Positions 42,964-55,040 of a DNA stretch of 64,000 nt are shown here, in pieces (position 1 is the stretch's first letter; each line of letters begins with the position of its first letter). Under the pieces are notes generated by a model. That model was not told the origin of the DNA. It made no database searches and saw only the letters and a list, made by a program, of their open reading frames with translations. Made by a program: the position numbers and the translations under genes. The DNA is from Spinacia oleracea (taxonomy: Eukaryota; Streptophyta; Magnoliopsida; Caryophyllales; Amaranthaceae): assembly GCF_020520425.1 (NCBI RefSeq), contig NC_079491.1:3906001-3970000 (forward strand). Direction: 5' to 3'.

Positions 42964-45303
42964 CTACCAAAACTTGTTGCTTAGACATGTACTGGATCTA
43001 GCCCAAGCAACGGCGTTTCTTAAAGGCTTGTTCTTGAGCCATTTAGGGGAGGAATTAGAGCGAGTTACTTCATTAGTACTTGTTGTTGTTGTCTCTGATT
43101 TCTTCAACATCTCCCACATAATTCGAACATCTTCGTATTCACAAGCTTTTACTTCTTGGCTTAGTATCAGTATACCTGTTTGTTCATCAAACACAATTTA
43201 TAAATAACAAACCAATAAGGTAAAATCATGAATCATTTATTGAAAAAGTCAACCAACAATTGTTTGAAGGTCGTTTTCAGATTTATAATTCTTAGCTAAG
43301 CTGGTTTAAATTTTAATTAAGGACTGTGAGTTTGAAAGATTAAACTAACGTTGTATCATGTAAGCAGGAACATGCTTACATGATCTTGAGTACGTAGCTT
43401 TCAGATTACAGGATTCACAGCCATAATTCGTAATTAGAGCAAATAGTCGACACCAATGTTACATTTGCAAGTTGTCACGTAACACTCTTTAAACAAAACT
43501 CTATAATAGACTTACATAATAAATTACACTACGAATGTCTCAAACTTGTTATAATTCACGTTTTTGACACCAGTTGTCACGTAATTATAGCCCCCGATTT
43601 CCTTGTGCTTCACATAAATTATACGGAGTACTACATATGTCTCAAACTTGTCTTCATGCACTTGTCTCTAATTTCACGTATCAATTTTAAGCTATGTTTT
43701 GTAGTCCAGATAAATTCAGATAAATAAGTTTTTTTTAGACATTTTCACACAAAAATAAATTTATTTCAGGTGGGAAAAAAAAAATTCAGATAAAATAAGT
43801 TCAGTTAAGTTCAAATAACAAGTTCAGTGAAAATAAATCGAATAGAATAGAGCCTTAATTATGAAATGGAAACAAAAAGGTTTGAAACACACCCGACCCA
43901 ATTTTTAGCTAATAGTGGTACGAATAAAGTAGTAATAAACGCATGGTGCCTACAGCCTACGTCATCAACTAATTGTAAAGGTGACCAATCCTCAATATCC
44001 CGTGCTAGGTTGCTACCAACGGTTGAACAACCAAAATTGATTAATACGCGTAGTGGCTCTAGTAGTACCAACGGGCAACGGTTGATCAACCATAAAGGTA
44101 ACGGAAATGATAAAGGTCGCAACATGCGATCTTTAAGCTGTGTCACAGTAATGACGTGACATGTTTATGTGTCATGATTTAAATTGGTAACTAAAAAATT
44201 TAACTTATATAACCTATTATACATGTTACAAAAAAATGTAGGAAAATCTTAATATTCTAATTTGGTTACTTCTTTATATCGATTAATTACCTTATTTACA
44301 TATTTCCATAGTAAAAATATTGCATCGATAGTAAAAATATTCTGATGACGCATAACCTACGTGTCGCCTATATGTACCAATTAAACTCCGACACGTCACA
44401 ACTTGCGACCTTTATCATCACCATCACCCTAAAGGTAAAACTCGAAAACAAAAGTTGTTGTTGGTTTTACTTCATTGTGACACAGTATCGAAATTTTCAT
44501 TAGCACCAAGGGGCAACGGTTGTGTACTTGTATGTATGTACAAAACAAAAATAATGATACAGAAGTACTTGGTATGATTTTCAAATCTAATCGAAAAGTT
44601 TGGACCTCAAATCCTCAATCAACAACTCTAAACCTTAGTGGTATCGTACACAAAATTATAAATCGTGACTCATATAAGAATTTGTCCATTATCTATCAAA
44701 CTAAAGCTATGATACTAGCATAAGTATGATTTTTCAAATTAAATTGAAAAGTTCGGACTTAAATCCTCAATCAACAAGTCTAAATCCTCGTAGGTTCGCA
44801 CACAAAATTAATCGCCCTCAATCAACAAGTCTAAACCTTAATAGCTTCACACATGAAATTAAAAATGACACAATCTCATACAAGAATTTGTCCATTATCC
44901 TTCAATTAAAAACATGACGCATACACAATTACACATAAACAAAAACCAACAAATTTCCTCAAAACTAATTAAAATTATGATTTACTATTTTACTTCATAC
45001 AAAATCACAGGCTCATATAGTCATATCACACGGAAAAAGTTACTACTCTGTCAAAATAAAGTAGTGATTCTAGTTGATAGAATATGTCATCCGATTGAAT
45101 TACGTTATACTACTTGGATTAATTTTGCGAAACAAAAGAACAAATCAATCAATTTACAGTAACAAAACAAAAAACTTACCGCGCTTTTGAAAACCGAGAC
45201 GAGCAGCTAAACGACGGCAAAGTTTCTTGACAGGCAAAACGATCCTCTTCTCCAACCAGTAAAACTCCATAGTATTACTAACTCGAAGCAACAATTTCCC
45301 CAT
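42964..45303 (-). CDS. Small plant protein of unknown function (111 aa, two exons, 2-kb intron)
   Basis: Exon 1 is 45303-45180 and exon 2 is 43175-42964; the donor gcg|gtaagt and acceptor acag|gt join the Gly codon 42, in phase, to give 111 residues. An alternative start at M12 (45270) would give 100 aa. The N-terminus is basic and amphipathic (LEKRIVLPVKKLCRRLAARL), followed by SQEVKACEYEDVRIMWEML, then a Ser/Thr- and Asn-rich part and a basic end (SPKWLKNKPLRNA). No signal peptide or membrane span. I believe similar short proteins occur in other dicots, but recall no assigned function. Two CCACGTGG G-boxes lie upstream. Confidence 0.72.
43690..43858. repeat. MITE-like inverted repeat (gacttatttt family)
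   Basis: Left part taagctatgttttgtag, right part tcgaatagaatagagcctta. It lies in the 2-kb intron and is composed of cagataaaataagttcag motifs. Related to the segments at 1965, 49257, 56408 and 59856. Confidence 0.5.
44108..44417. mobile_element. MITE with tgataaaggtcgcaa terminal inverted repeats
   Basis: Starts tgataaaggtcgcaacatgc and ends aacttgcgacctttatca, 310 bp. Subterminal gtgtca/tgacg motifs are inverted too. The target duplication is not clear. It sits in the same 2-kb intron. Confidence 0.6.
44573..44905. repeat. Imperfect tandem duplication, about 160-170 bp units
   Basis: Both units carry aaattgaaaagttcgga-type starts, aaatcctcaatcaacaa, the cacacaaaatta segment and acaagaatttgtccattatc. 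The second unit has an extra internal copy of tcaatcaacaagtctaaa. Confidence 0.75.
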
Positions 45304-45634
45304 TTTTCCAGGTATTTATAATTTTAATTTAATTTACAGGATTCCGGATAAAAAGATAATTACTAAAACTTCGAGAAGTATTATCTCCTCAAAATTCCAA
45401 GATTCGAAGCTATCTTCTCAATTTATAATTCCTTCTATTTGAAGATAAATAATTTTTATTTTTTTATTTTTTTATTAATGAAAACGGGAAAAAGAAGCGT
45501 CGCTCCTGATTCCTGAGGTTGGGAAAGTTTAGGAAAGAGAAAGAACGTCTGCTACTTTTTTATAAGGAGTACACGAGAAGGGACAAATAAAATTAAATTT
45601 AAAAAGTTTTGAAAAAGTATCCAGTGAAAAACCA

Positions 45635-45692
45635 CCACGTGGTTGAATATTAGTCGCGGTTTAACTGTCGGTAGCTTTTTCCGTCCACGTGG
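45635..45692 (-). promoter_or_regulatory. Two palindromic G-boxes upstream of the small-protein gene
   Basis: CCACGTGG at 45635-45642 and again at 45685-45692, fifty bases apart and about 330-390 bp upstream of the ATG. bHLH (PIF) and bZIP factors bind this core. Regulation by light or ABA would be inference. Confidence 0.55.
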
Positions 45693-46378
45693 GATTTTGA
45701 ACTTGGACCTTGGGTTCACTGGTTCACTCAATGGTCACAAATTCAACAAGGTTTTCTCTGATATTTTTTTGTATGGGTAATGGGCTTTGGGCCCACCAAC
45801 AAGATATTATTTTTGCTTCTACTATTATTATAGTTGAAAATATATGATGGATCCACCTAATTTTTTTAGACTTTGGCAATAGTAGGGTAATATTGTTAGA
45901 TTTCAAGATCTTTTTTGAGTTTTTCCACTAAAAAAATTCAAATTGTTTTTTTTTTTTGGGAAAGTTAGAGGATACAATTTGTCAAATTTATTTTGTTTTA
46001 TGGACTAGTTTGTCTTATTGTGAGGAATGAATAAAATGATACTACATTATTTGAGTATTTGAAAATAGAATTCTTCTCCAAGCTAATGTAATGTATTTTT
46101 AAAATATAACTATGGTGGTGATTGGTGAGGTAAGATACAAAAATGGCTTTGAGTATGTTTGTGAACTATTTTTTTCTTTGGTTTAATTATTGAAAGATCG
46201 TTCTATCTTTTCCGTAAAATACTGCATTCACTTTTGTGTGTGCCACAATATTTGTTTTCATGTGTAAATGAGTCATTTTCTCAAGTTTGAAACACATTTT
46301 TGTGACCGTCATAACCATTGCATAACCCTTCAACAAGAGTCATCAAACAAGTGAATATCGGGCTTCAACATGTCTAAG

Positions 46379-46488
46379 GGGAAGTGATAAATCCAAGGAA
46401 AATTTTACTTCTTCCAAGGAAATCCACATTTTTTTAAAGGTGATTTCCTTGGAAGAAGTGAAATTATTCCTTGGATTTATCATTTCCC
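46379..46488. mobile_element. Mutator-type hairpin MITE (110 bp) with 9-bp duplication
   Basis: Almost entirely a foldback: gggaagtgataaatccaagg on the left and ccttggatttatcatttccc on the right. Flanked by exact ATGTCTAAG (46370-46378, 46489-46497). Same family as 11732-11807. Confidence 0.88.
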
Positions 46489-47241
46489 ATGTCTAAGCGG
46501 GTAAGAAAATAAGAATCATTAAATATGATGACAATTATATTTTACATTGATACTTTTCTTCTTTGATCGAATATAGGTTGATACTTAATTACTGAAATGT
46601 TACTTATTATTATTTTTACCTTTACTTAAACTTAAAATCTAAGTATCAACGGAGTAAAACCCAAAAAAGTATCTTTAAAACGTTAATGTGTAACTAAAAA
46701 CACGGTCCAACTTTTTTGAAATAAGCAATTGCCAAAAAGAATTGGCCCGAATAATTTACAACGTTTTATCAAACTATTTCAATATTCGAGTATCCAAAAC
46801 TGATTTACCGGTACAATCTTACAACTATTTTGGGTTTTGGATTCGGAAATATTAAATGGATATCCGATCTTGTTCACCCATGCCCTTCAATAACTTTAAT
46901 TTAGAGTGTTTACGTATGTTTTTGGCAACCACGTTTAATATTGATAATGACTAGAATAGACATTTCAACGGTTGTCTTTGTTAATTGGTAAAGCATATTA
47001 TCATGTACAGTGAGGTTTCTCAAGCCATTTTTAATCATTTAATCTTATACAAATGCAAGTCCAAATCTGTATTATATGCCAAAATATAGTGCTTACGACA
47101 AGGTTTTATATTGTATAAGTAGGTTTGTGTTCTATATAAAAGTTAAAACATACTCCGTACGTGATGTGTGCAGCATGCGGGTCGATCGTGCGTGCCCCAC
47201 CTATGTTAGCCTTGTTAATCCTTAAGAAGTACTAATCCGTA

Positions 47242-47568
47242 CTCCCTCCGTCCCGGAATACTCGACTCGGTTTGACCGGCACAGAGTTTAAGGGACTTGA
47301 ATTGACTTATTTAATTTAATAGGTAGTAGTTGATAGTGGGGTATTATTTTAATGTAGTTAGTGGGAGGTGGGTTAAGAGGTGGGGTTGGGGGAGAGTAGG
47401 GGTTGAATTTTTAATTATTTTTGTATGGAGTAGGGGGTAGGTGGGTTAATAGGGGTGGAGTGAGAAATAATATAGTATTGTTAGAATATTTCCATTTTTA
47501 GAAACAGGTCATGTATTAAGGGACGGCCCGATAAGGAAAACAGGTCAAGTATTCCGGGACGGAGGGAG
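47242..47568. mobile_element. Stowaway MITE (327 bp)
   Basis: TIR ctccctccgtcccggaatac, TA flanks. Nearly identical to 9134-9461 but inverted. Confidence 0.92.
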
Positions 47569-48048
47569 TATTATTTATGCACGCGATATCTACTTGACAT
47601 TTTACAAAAATATTATGAATTTAATATTATTAAGTATATGAACGTTATTGTTCTTTTAAATAATACTTCGTATTTGAGATATAACTATAGATATTACTCC
47701 CACAGTCTTGTTTAAATTTAAAAAAAATTCACACAAAAATTGGTCAAATGAGGCAAGTAAAACAAAGACATACATAACTTACTAGACTGACTAATACCAA
47801 GTAGATGATAGATGTTGCCGTGTTTGATTCAATAGGATCTCTTATTCGATCTTACCTAGTAAAAAAAAGTAGTATGCTTTCTTAATTTTGTACGGATTAA
47901 TGGAGTAATAGTAAACTCCATCCACATAAAATAAGTTTTGATGGAGTTTGTGTCAGCTTCCTAATTCCTAAAGTTATCCCTTGTTAATTTTTTTTTTCCT
48001 AAGAAAAGAAAGAAAGAAAAAAAAAAGACACCTAAGAGTAACTCCAAT

Positions 48049-48551
48049 TAGGGATGGCAACGGATAGGATCTGGACCAGATCCTCTAGGATTCAGATCTG
48101 TGTTTAGGCAAGGATCCAGATCTTATCTGGATCCGTTGGGTAATGAAATTGAGGATCCATATCCATGTTCAACTGATCCAAAACGGATCCTAACTTATTT
48201 TTTCATCAAGACCCTAATTTCCATTTTAACCTTAAACCATAGTTAAATAAGACTTCAATAACAACGTTATTTGTCCATACAAGCATTCACTAAATTAAAT
48301 TTAACAAATCCAACATAAAGTTCAACAAACTTCAATAATGCTACAATTCATCTTATTTTTATATTTTAATTTTTTTTTTATAAAAACGCTTAAACGGATC
48401 CGGGTAATGACTTAGGACCCGATCCCTTTTTAAAACAAGGATCCAGATCCTACCCGGATCCGTCGGGTCCAAAAATTGAGGATCCAGATCCGCTGAAAAC
48501 GGATCTGGATCCACTGATCTGGGTCGGGTCCATTATCCACTGCCATCCCTA
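48049..48551. mobile_element. hAT-like MITE rich in ggatccgg motifs (503 bp)
   Basis: Starts tagggatggcaacgg and ends ccactgccatcccta. Flanked by ACTCCAAT on both sides (48041-48048, 48552-48559). The interior is dominated by variants of gatccagatcc. Confidence 0.88.
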
Positions 48552-48709
48552 ACTCCAATGGTTAAAAAATTGACATGCTCACAAAAAAGAAGAATTATGT
48601 GAACATGTAGCTCACCATTGTTACAACAATGACATAAGCAGCTATAAAACCTTCTAGTTATTTTGGGCAGCTAGCTTAAAAAAAAGTACCTCAAATAAAT
48701 AAATTGTTT

Positions 48710-49095
48710 AAAGGTTCTTTTGTCGTTGAACCCCTAAAAAAACCAGTTTTTGTAATTTAACACCTTACTTAATTTTTTTATTATACTTAAACACCTTAAG
48801 AAAACAAAAAATTTAGAAATCGACACCATTTAACGATTTCCATCAGAAAAAAACGGTGGTTTTTAACTATGTTATAGTTTCCAAGGTATGATTTGATTGT
48901 AGACAACTCCTTCTTATTGCTTGGAAGTATAACATAGACTTAAAAACCAACATTTTTTCCGACAAAAATTGTTATTTGGTGTCGATTTCAAATGTTTTTT
49001 ATTAGGTGTTTAAATATGATAAAAATGAAGTAAGGTATTAAATTAAAAAAACTGATTTTTTTTTTTAGGTGTCAAATGACAAAAGATCCTTGTTT
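48710..49095. repeat. Foldback region (about 385 bp)
   Basis: aggttcttttgtcgttgaac ... ccagtttttgtaatttaac near the left is mirrored by ttaaattaaaaaaactg ... gacaaaagatcct at the right. Likely a MITE; a target duplication was not resolved. Confidence 0.6.
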
Positions 49096-49256
49096 AAATT
49101 TTGTAGCCACAATGTGAAAATTTGTATTGTAGCTTAAATCAATTGTAGCTAGAAATTTGATGTGGCGAACTTAGCCACACCACTTTGTAGCTCACAATTG
49201 GAGTTCTCTAATTAACTAAATATTCGTGATGTAACCGTCACCGTAAGAGAACATCT

Positions 49257-49395
49257 TAGGTTCTGTTCGATCTATTCAACTTATTTTGACTTATTCAGAC
49301 AAAATAAACCAGTTAAGTTCAGAAAAAATATATGATCTTTTCAGACATTTTTATACACAAATAAGTTTTTTTCAAACAAAATAAATTCGATAAAT
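49257..49395. repeat. gacttatttt-family repeat
   Basis: Starts ttaggttctgttcgatctattc, then cttattttgac and aaataagtt motifs. Incomplete or diverged relative to 56408-56611. Confidence 0.4.
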
Positions 49396-49578
49396 TTCTC
49401 GATCATCTCCAACAGACAACAGAGCCACCTCTACCCGTCTTTGTCTCGTTTATTTTGACCGGAATCCCTTTTTCCCACTCTCTCCACCGTCAACAACACC
49501 AGTCAACAACAGTCGGCGAACAACGCGACAAGTACAAAATTCTATCGATCACCGTCTTCTCTCTTTCAAGGTATACCA
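49390..49578 (+). other. Possible 5'UTR exon upstream of the broken PPR gene
   Basis: A pyrimidine-rich stretch ending in caag|gtatac, a plausible donor, without ORF. If real, it belongs to a transcript running into the repeats and PPR region. Weak evidence. Confidence 0.3.
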
Positions 49579-49683
49579 TTTCTCCCTTCTAATACTCTCT
49601 TTCTCTCTCTCTTTGAATTTACTGTCTAAGTTTGACATTGAATTTCATAATTATCCTATGTTTCGCCCTAATTTAAGGAGAAT

Positions 49684-50965
49684 ATGAATTGATTGTCTAA
49701 TTGTTGGTATGGTGATGACATTTGATTGTTTTCAATTGGTATTTACACAAACTAAGGAGTTGTTAGTCCGATATTTGAAATTGAAATTGAAAAAGTATTT
49801 TTGGATGACAAATGAAATATACTCAAATGCAGGGATTATTGATTGTTTCAGTTGGCATAAATTCACTTTGGTGTTTTGTTACGTGTACTTGATTTCATGG
49901 TTGTGTATAATTTGTGTAGCGAGTCTAGTGATTAGTGATGCGTCAAATTCGATATTTGAAATTGAAAAAAGTGTTTTTGAATGACAAATGAAATACTCAA
50001 ATGCAGGGATTAATGTTTTATCGATTGTTTCAGCTGGCATAAAATCACTTTGGTGTTTTTTTTAATGTGTACTTGATTTCATGGCTGTGTATAATTTCTG
50101 TAGCGAGTCTAGTGATTAGTGATGCGTATATTTGACACAAGGGGAAGTTTAGCTTGTCTATTGGATTAACAACAAAGGCAAAACAACTACGGAGTACGAA
50201 ATAGACTAATTTCAGCTCTTATGGGTTATCGAAAATTGCTCGACCACTCGAGCCTCGTGGAGGAGGTAAGTCGCTGTATGTGCCTCAATTGGTCGGTTTA
50301 CAAGGGGTTGTGTTTTTCACAGGATTCGGACTGCATTGAACCTGTACGGCTATACACGTCATACATTTCCAAACTTACCCCCTTTGTCTTTTTGGAAGGT
50401 TGTTAAGTTGACAGAAATATCAAATGCAAGGATTATAGATTGTTTGAGTTGCCACCTGGTGTTGTTTAGGTGTATTTGATTTCATGGTTGTGTATAATTT
50501 GTGTAGCAAGTCTAGTGACCAATGTATAAAAAGGCTCAAGGCGCAACAAGGCGATTTAGAGTTCCTAGCGCCTCGAGGCGCGCCTCATTGAAGTGAGGCG
50601 CACTAATAAAAAGTGGAAAAAAGTGAAAATTGGTGTGTGCCTTAGTAGGTGCGCCTTTTTTGCGCCTTTTTGCGCCTCAAAGTGCGCTTTTTTGCGCCTT
50701 GGTTTGCCTTAGGTGCGCCTCATCGAAATCTCCTCGTCCAGACAATAAAAGACAATAAAAGGCGCTGGCTCCAATCGCCTTGCGCCTGACACGCCTTTTT
50801 ATACACTGCTAGTGACTAATGACTAGTGACTTAGTGAGTGGTATATTTGACACAAGGGGAAGTTGGGTTTAAATTGTTTATTGGTTTAACAACAAATGCT
50901 AAATAGCTACTAAACAGATTAATTTCAGCTTTATATGGCCGGGTTATCAAAAATTGCCGAATCTA
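49684..50965. repeat. Tandemly duplicated non-coding block
   Basis: A unit of about 180 bp (gatatttgaaattgaa ... aaatgcagggatt ... acttgatttcatgg ... gcgagtctagtgattagtgatgcg) occurs at about 49772-49945 and 49958-50127, with a third partial copy at 50411-50520. The following segment, atttgacacaaggggaagtt ... gggttatc, occurs at 50128-50230 and 50847-50949. A hAT MITE (50520-50808) and a SINE (50966-51084) were inserted later. Confidence 0.8.
50520..50808. mobile_element. hAT-like MITE rich in gcgcctt motifs (289 bp)
   Basis: Starts caatgtataaaaaggc and ends gcctttttatacactg. Flanked by exact CTAGTGAC (50512-50519, 50809-50816). The interior has many copies of gcgcctcaa-like words. Confidence 0.9.
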
Positions 50966-51084
50966 TTTTTTTGGTGTAGAGAGAGCCACGAAGGGGAAGT
51001 CGACAATTGATGTAGACGGGATTCGATCCAGGTCTTGGGTACCACCCCCTCCAGACTTTACCAACTAAGCTAGTTGGTATCCAC
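50966..51084 (-). mobile_element. tRNA-derived SINE (about 119 bp) with 16-bp target duplication
   Basis: On the minus strand: A-box-like tagcttagttgg, B-box-like ggatcgaatcc about 40 bp later, and an A-rich 3' end. Flanks are aaaattgccgaatcta (50950-50965) and aaaattgctgaatcta (51085-51100), a 16-bp target duplication with one difference. The related block copy at about 50222-50240 (gggttatcgaaaattgctcg) lacks the insertion. Confidence 0.85.
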
Positions 51085-51777
51085 AAAATTGCTGAATCTA
51101 ATAAGTGTCTAATGTAGTTCAATGAGTGGTAGCCAACTAGCTGTGTAGGTTGGTTTGAATTGATCGGCTCAGGGGTTCCATTTTAACATTCTATGTTGAT
51201 GTGATGGATTTTTGCATTATTGATGAGGTAATGGATGATGTAGGCTATACGCTGAACTAATTGGTGTCCAAACCTAATGACTCTGTATGCATTATGACTT
51301 GAATGGATGATTAATGTTATTGTAATTGTACATGTCACCTGTGAATTATTAGTTATAATTTGAATTTTGTATTATCTGAAAATTTCAAAGCCATGAGCAA
51401 AGCATCCTAGAATCAGGAAAAGAATCTTGGAACGCCCACTGCATATAAATGGTTGTAATTTTGTTACTATCTTAAGCTGTTGGTCCTGGTCTCTGTTGGT
51501 AGAGCCATAATTCCTGAAGGGAATGCATGACATACATGTTGAGTTAACTTTAGCAAGTCACTTTCTGATTAGGTATTGTTGCCATCCTTGTTAAGATTCA
51601 AGTGTAATAGCCTGTTGATTACATTGACAGTTGGTGTAATGATGCAGGAGTAGTATAAAATATAGTATGAAATGTTCATAGCTGTTTATCATGATACTCG
51701 TGCTCCTCTTTTATTGATAGAATCTCTGATAAATATATATTCCTCTGTTTTCTGTCTCAAATTCTTTGAATTTTTTG

Positions 51778-51935
51778 GTTATTCCCTGTTACAAGTATCA
51801 CTTATCACAAGCTATAGAGTATAGATGATTTCAGAAATAAACCACATTTAGACATTCTAGTTTCATGATGAAAGCTGGATAAACCATTTTACTGAGTAGG
51901 AGGGAGTATTTTGAAAACATTTATGATTGAAGCAG
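51778..51935. repeat. Direct repeat left of the broken PPR gene
   Basis: Matches 56618-56758 closely (gttattccctgtta, agtatcacttatca, ttctagtttcatgatgaaag, actgagtaggagggagtatt). The end resembles a Stowaway terminus. Confidence 0.8.
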
Positions 51936-52885
51936 CTGATGTTGCAATATTTTGGAACTCTTGATTTTTGAATTATTTTTTTCCACAACAAAGATAAGCC
52001 AGATATTTCATATGCTAATTGAGCATAAACACTTCTAGAAGCTTGAAAGCCTAAATTCTGCACATATTCAATGATAGAGGAAAGATCTCATTCCAAGCTC
52101 CAAAACACATACAATATCACCCAGTAGGCCAGTAATAACTCAAAATTACAGATCACACAATTCATCTTCAATCTTTGTTCTTCTACACGAATCGGGAACT
52201 TTTATCGTGACTATTGAATGATTTAGATCCCAGGTAATCACTCAGCAATATTGTATACTAGAGAGGAACCACCTCTTTATTGCATAAGATCTATTTTTCC
52301 AGTAAATAGTAGAAGCTTCTTGCTGATGACATCCAACACCTTGACAATTTAAGACAAAGTACATACTTGGTTTATAACTATATGTTTCTACTTGAATTTG
52401 ATTTTCCCTTTCCTTTCCCCACCAAAAATAAGAGATAAATACATGTCTAGAAATCTAGAATTGAATTTATTTTTAGTGTTTGGGTTATGGACTTATGGGT
52501 ATTTGCGTGGTTGAATTTAATTTGTAATTTGTATACTTGATTTGGGGAAGAAGTACTTCTCTTTCGTTGAGCTTAGGAGTGTTAGGACTTTAATTTGTGA
52601 TTTGAGTGGTCTGATTCAAGTTGCTTATACTCTCGTGCCATGTAAGTGTGTTATTGTTTATTTGTTTTTTCATTTTGTTTCTTGTTGGATTTGAATTATG
52701 TCGTGCCATGGAAAGTGTAATTTTTTAAAAATATGTTTTCATTAGTTTTGTTCTATCTTATATACAAATTTATTATTTTGTTTTTTGAAATGTGTAGGTG
52801 ACTTTCAATTTTTTTGTGCAATGGAGTTGTATTAAATTTTAGACCTGGATCCGCCCCCGCTTAAAACTCTGCCTTTCATATATTC

Positions 52886-55040
52886 ATGGGTAAATTATAT
52901 GAAGCTCTGAGACCCATCTTTAGGAACCCAGTTCCTTTAGACCCTTTATTTTTCATGAATTTGCTTCAGACGTGCATTGATGCAAAAGCAGGAAAATAAG
53001 GTCGTCTGATTCATAAATATTTGGTCTATAATGGGTTAGACTCAAATGTGAATATAAATACCAAACTAATCATACTTTATGGAAAAATTGGTGACGTGAG
53101 ACATGCACGTAAGGTGTTCGATAGAATGCCTGAAAGAAATGTTGTATCTTGGACTGCTTTGTTATCTGGGTACTCTCAAAATGGGTTCTTTAAGGATGCC
53201 CTGATGGTTTTTGAGGATATGCATCATTCAGGTGTGAAGGGTAATCAGTTTACTTATGGTAGTGCATTGAGGGGGTGCACCAAGTTGATGTGTTTAAGGA
53301 GTGGGAAGCAAATTCAAGGGTGTTTGCAGAAGGGTAGATTTTCTAGTAATTTGTTTGTGCAAAGTGCATTGGTTGACCTGCATTCGAAGTGTGGGAGTAT
53401 CAACGATGCGAGTATCATCTTCCAGACAATGCCTGAGAGGGATTTGGTGTGCTGGAACACAATGATCGATGGTTATGCAGTCCAAGGCTTTGTAAATGAT
53501 GCATTTCAATTGTTCCCATTGATGATGAAAGAAGGTGAGATTTACCTATTTAATATCCATTTTAATTGGGGTTTGTGTTGTCATTGAGTTTTTAGACAAT
53601 TGTTTTGGGAGGAAGTCTATGTCAAAAGTGACTTGTATCCAAAATGGATGCAAATGACTCTGATTGGTACTCATTAACTTGGTATTGGTGTGGTATTGGT
53701 CACCCGATACACTACTAAGTAGTACCAATACGAGCCATTTACGTTATTGGTAATCGCGTACCCTTTGTTTGTACTAAAATAGGTTGTATTGGGTTACTTG
53801 TGTCCTATTTGGTTATAAGCCCCTTGACATTTAGAAAACCTCATTGTTTGGGTACTACGAAGTTAAATTCTTGTCAAGATTGCTTTATTAGGGTTAGTTT
53901 TTTATTTACAACTGTTGATTTGTTATGTTTGTCTTCCTTAATAATATAAGGTACAATACCCGATTGCTTTACTTTTGGAAGTTTATTGAGAGCCTGTACT
54001 CAAGGTAATAATCTTTCCAGAGTCTTCCAAATCCATGGACTTATGATACAACATGGTTACGGATTACATGATCTGTTGAACAGACTATTAATAGATGCGT
54101 ATGCAAAATGTGGAAGCACAAAGCACGCGTACACTGTATTTAAGAGTATGATGGTAAAGAATTTGCTGTCATACACTGCTATGATTGCTGGTTTTGCACA
54201 TGAACATGACCATCATATTGATGCTTTGAATCTCTTCGGTGAAATATACCACAGTGGCATGGTGCTAGATGGTTTTCTGCTCTGCACCATGCTTAGAATG
54301 CGTTCTACTACATCTTTGTTGAACTTTGGAAGACAACTTCATGCTCTTGCACTAAAGTATTTTCCTATTTTGACGTGGCTTTGGGCAATGCCCTTATCGA
54401 TATGTATGCCAAATGTGGGGAGCTTAAGGAAGCCATCCGTGCTTTTGATCAAATGGAAGAAAAGAATGTTATTTCATGGTCATCTTTAATTGATGGATAT
54501 GCCAAGCATGGCTATGGACATGAGGCAATGTTGTTATATAGGAAGATGGAACATGAGGGTCTCAAGCCAAATGATGTGACATTCTTGTCTATACTATTTG
54601 CTTGTAGTCATGCAGGGTTAATTAGGGAAGGATGGGAATGCTTTAATAATATGGTTGACAAACATAATATTGCCCCAACCGAAAAACACTATTCATGCAT
54701 GATTGATGTATTAGCACGAGGTGGCCAATTAGAGGAAGCTTTTAATCTAATGCAAAAGATGAATATTCAACCCAATGCATCTCACTGGGGAGCAATTCTT
54801 GGTGCCTCCAAAGTCCATGGAGATATTTGTCTTGGAAAATTAGCAGCAAAACTTCTTTTTTATTTGGATACCAAAAATTCTTCTACCTATGTTGCTTTGG
54901 CTAGTATATATGCTGCATCAGGTTTGTGGAATGATTCATGGGGTACATATAAATTCATGGAAGAGAATAACTTGAAGAAGAGTCCTGGCTGCAGTTTTGA
55001 CTTGTGCGAAGAGAAGAGAACAGCGCTTCTGCAAAGCTGA
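52886..55040 (+). pseudogene. E-class PPR gene related to Arabidopsis At3g20730, broken
   Basis: ATG 52886 opens the frame (MGKLYEALRPIF...). Repeats of the PLS type follow: GDVRHARKVFDRMPERNVVS, WNTMIDGYAVQGFVNDAFQL. An intron 53535-53950 (g|gtgaga ... ataag|gt) joins to TIPDCFTFGSLLRAC. The last part holds the E-type end (YVALASIYAASGLWND). Two faults are visible. A TAA at 52997-52999 interrupts codon 38, in the segment AKAGK-stop-GRLIH. Near 54370 the frame shifts: LKYFPI continues as FDVALGNALIDMYAKCGELK only in another frame, consistent with loss of one T. Resemblance to At3g20730 (DCFTFGSLLRA, DVALGN-LIDMYAK) is from memory. Sequencing errors are possible, but two independent breaks favour a pseudogene. 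Confidence 0.82.

Larger units (their letters stand above)
45700..49400. other. Repeat-rich intergenic region, no gene
   Basis: Contains the MULE-type hairpin MITE (46379), a Stowaway (47242), a hAT-like MITE (48049), and two segments about 48700-48840 and 48900-49080 that resemble each other in inverted orientation. No coding sequence recognised. Confidence 0.6.

Noticed and set aside
43859-44159. ORFs of 95-97 aa on both strands as a gene
   Set aside because: Located in the intron of the small-protein gene; both strands are open by chance and no domain is visible.
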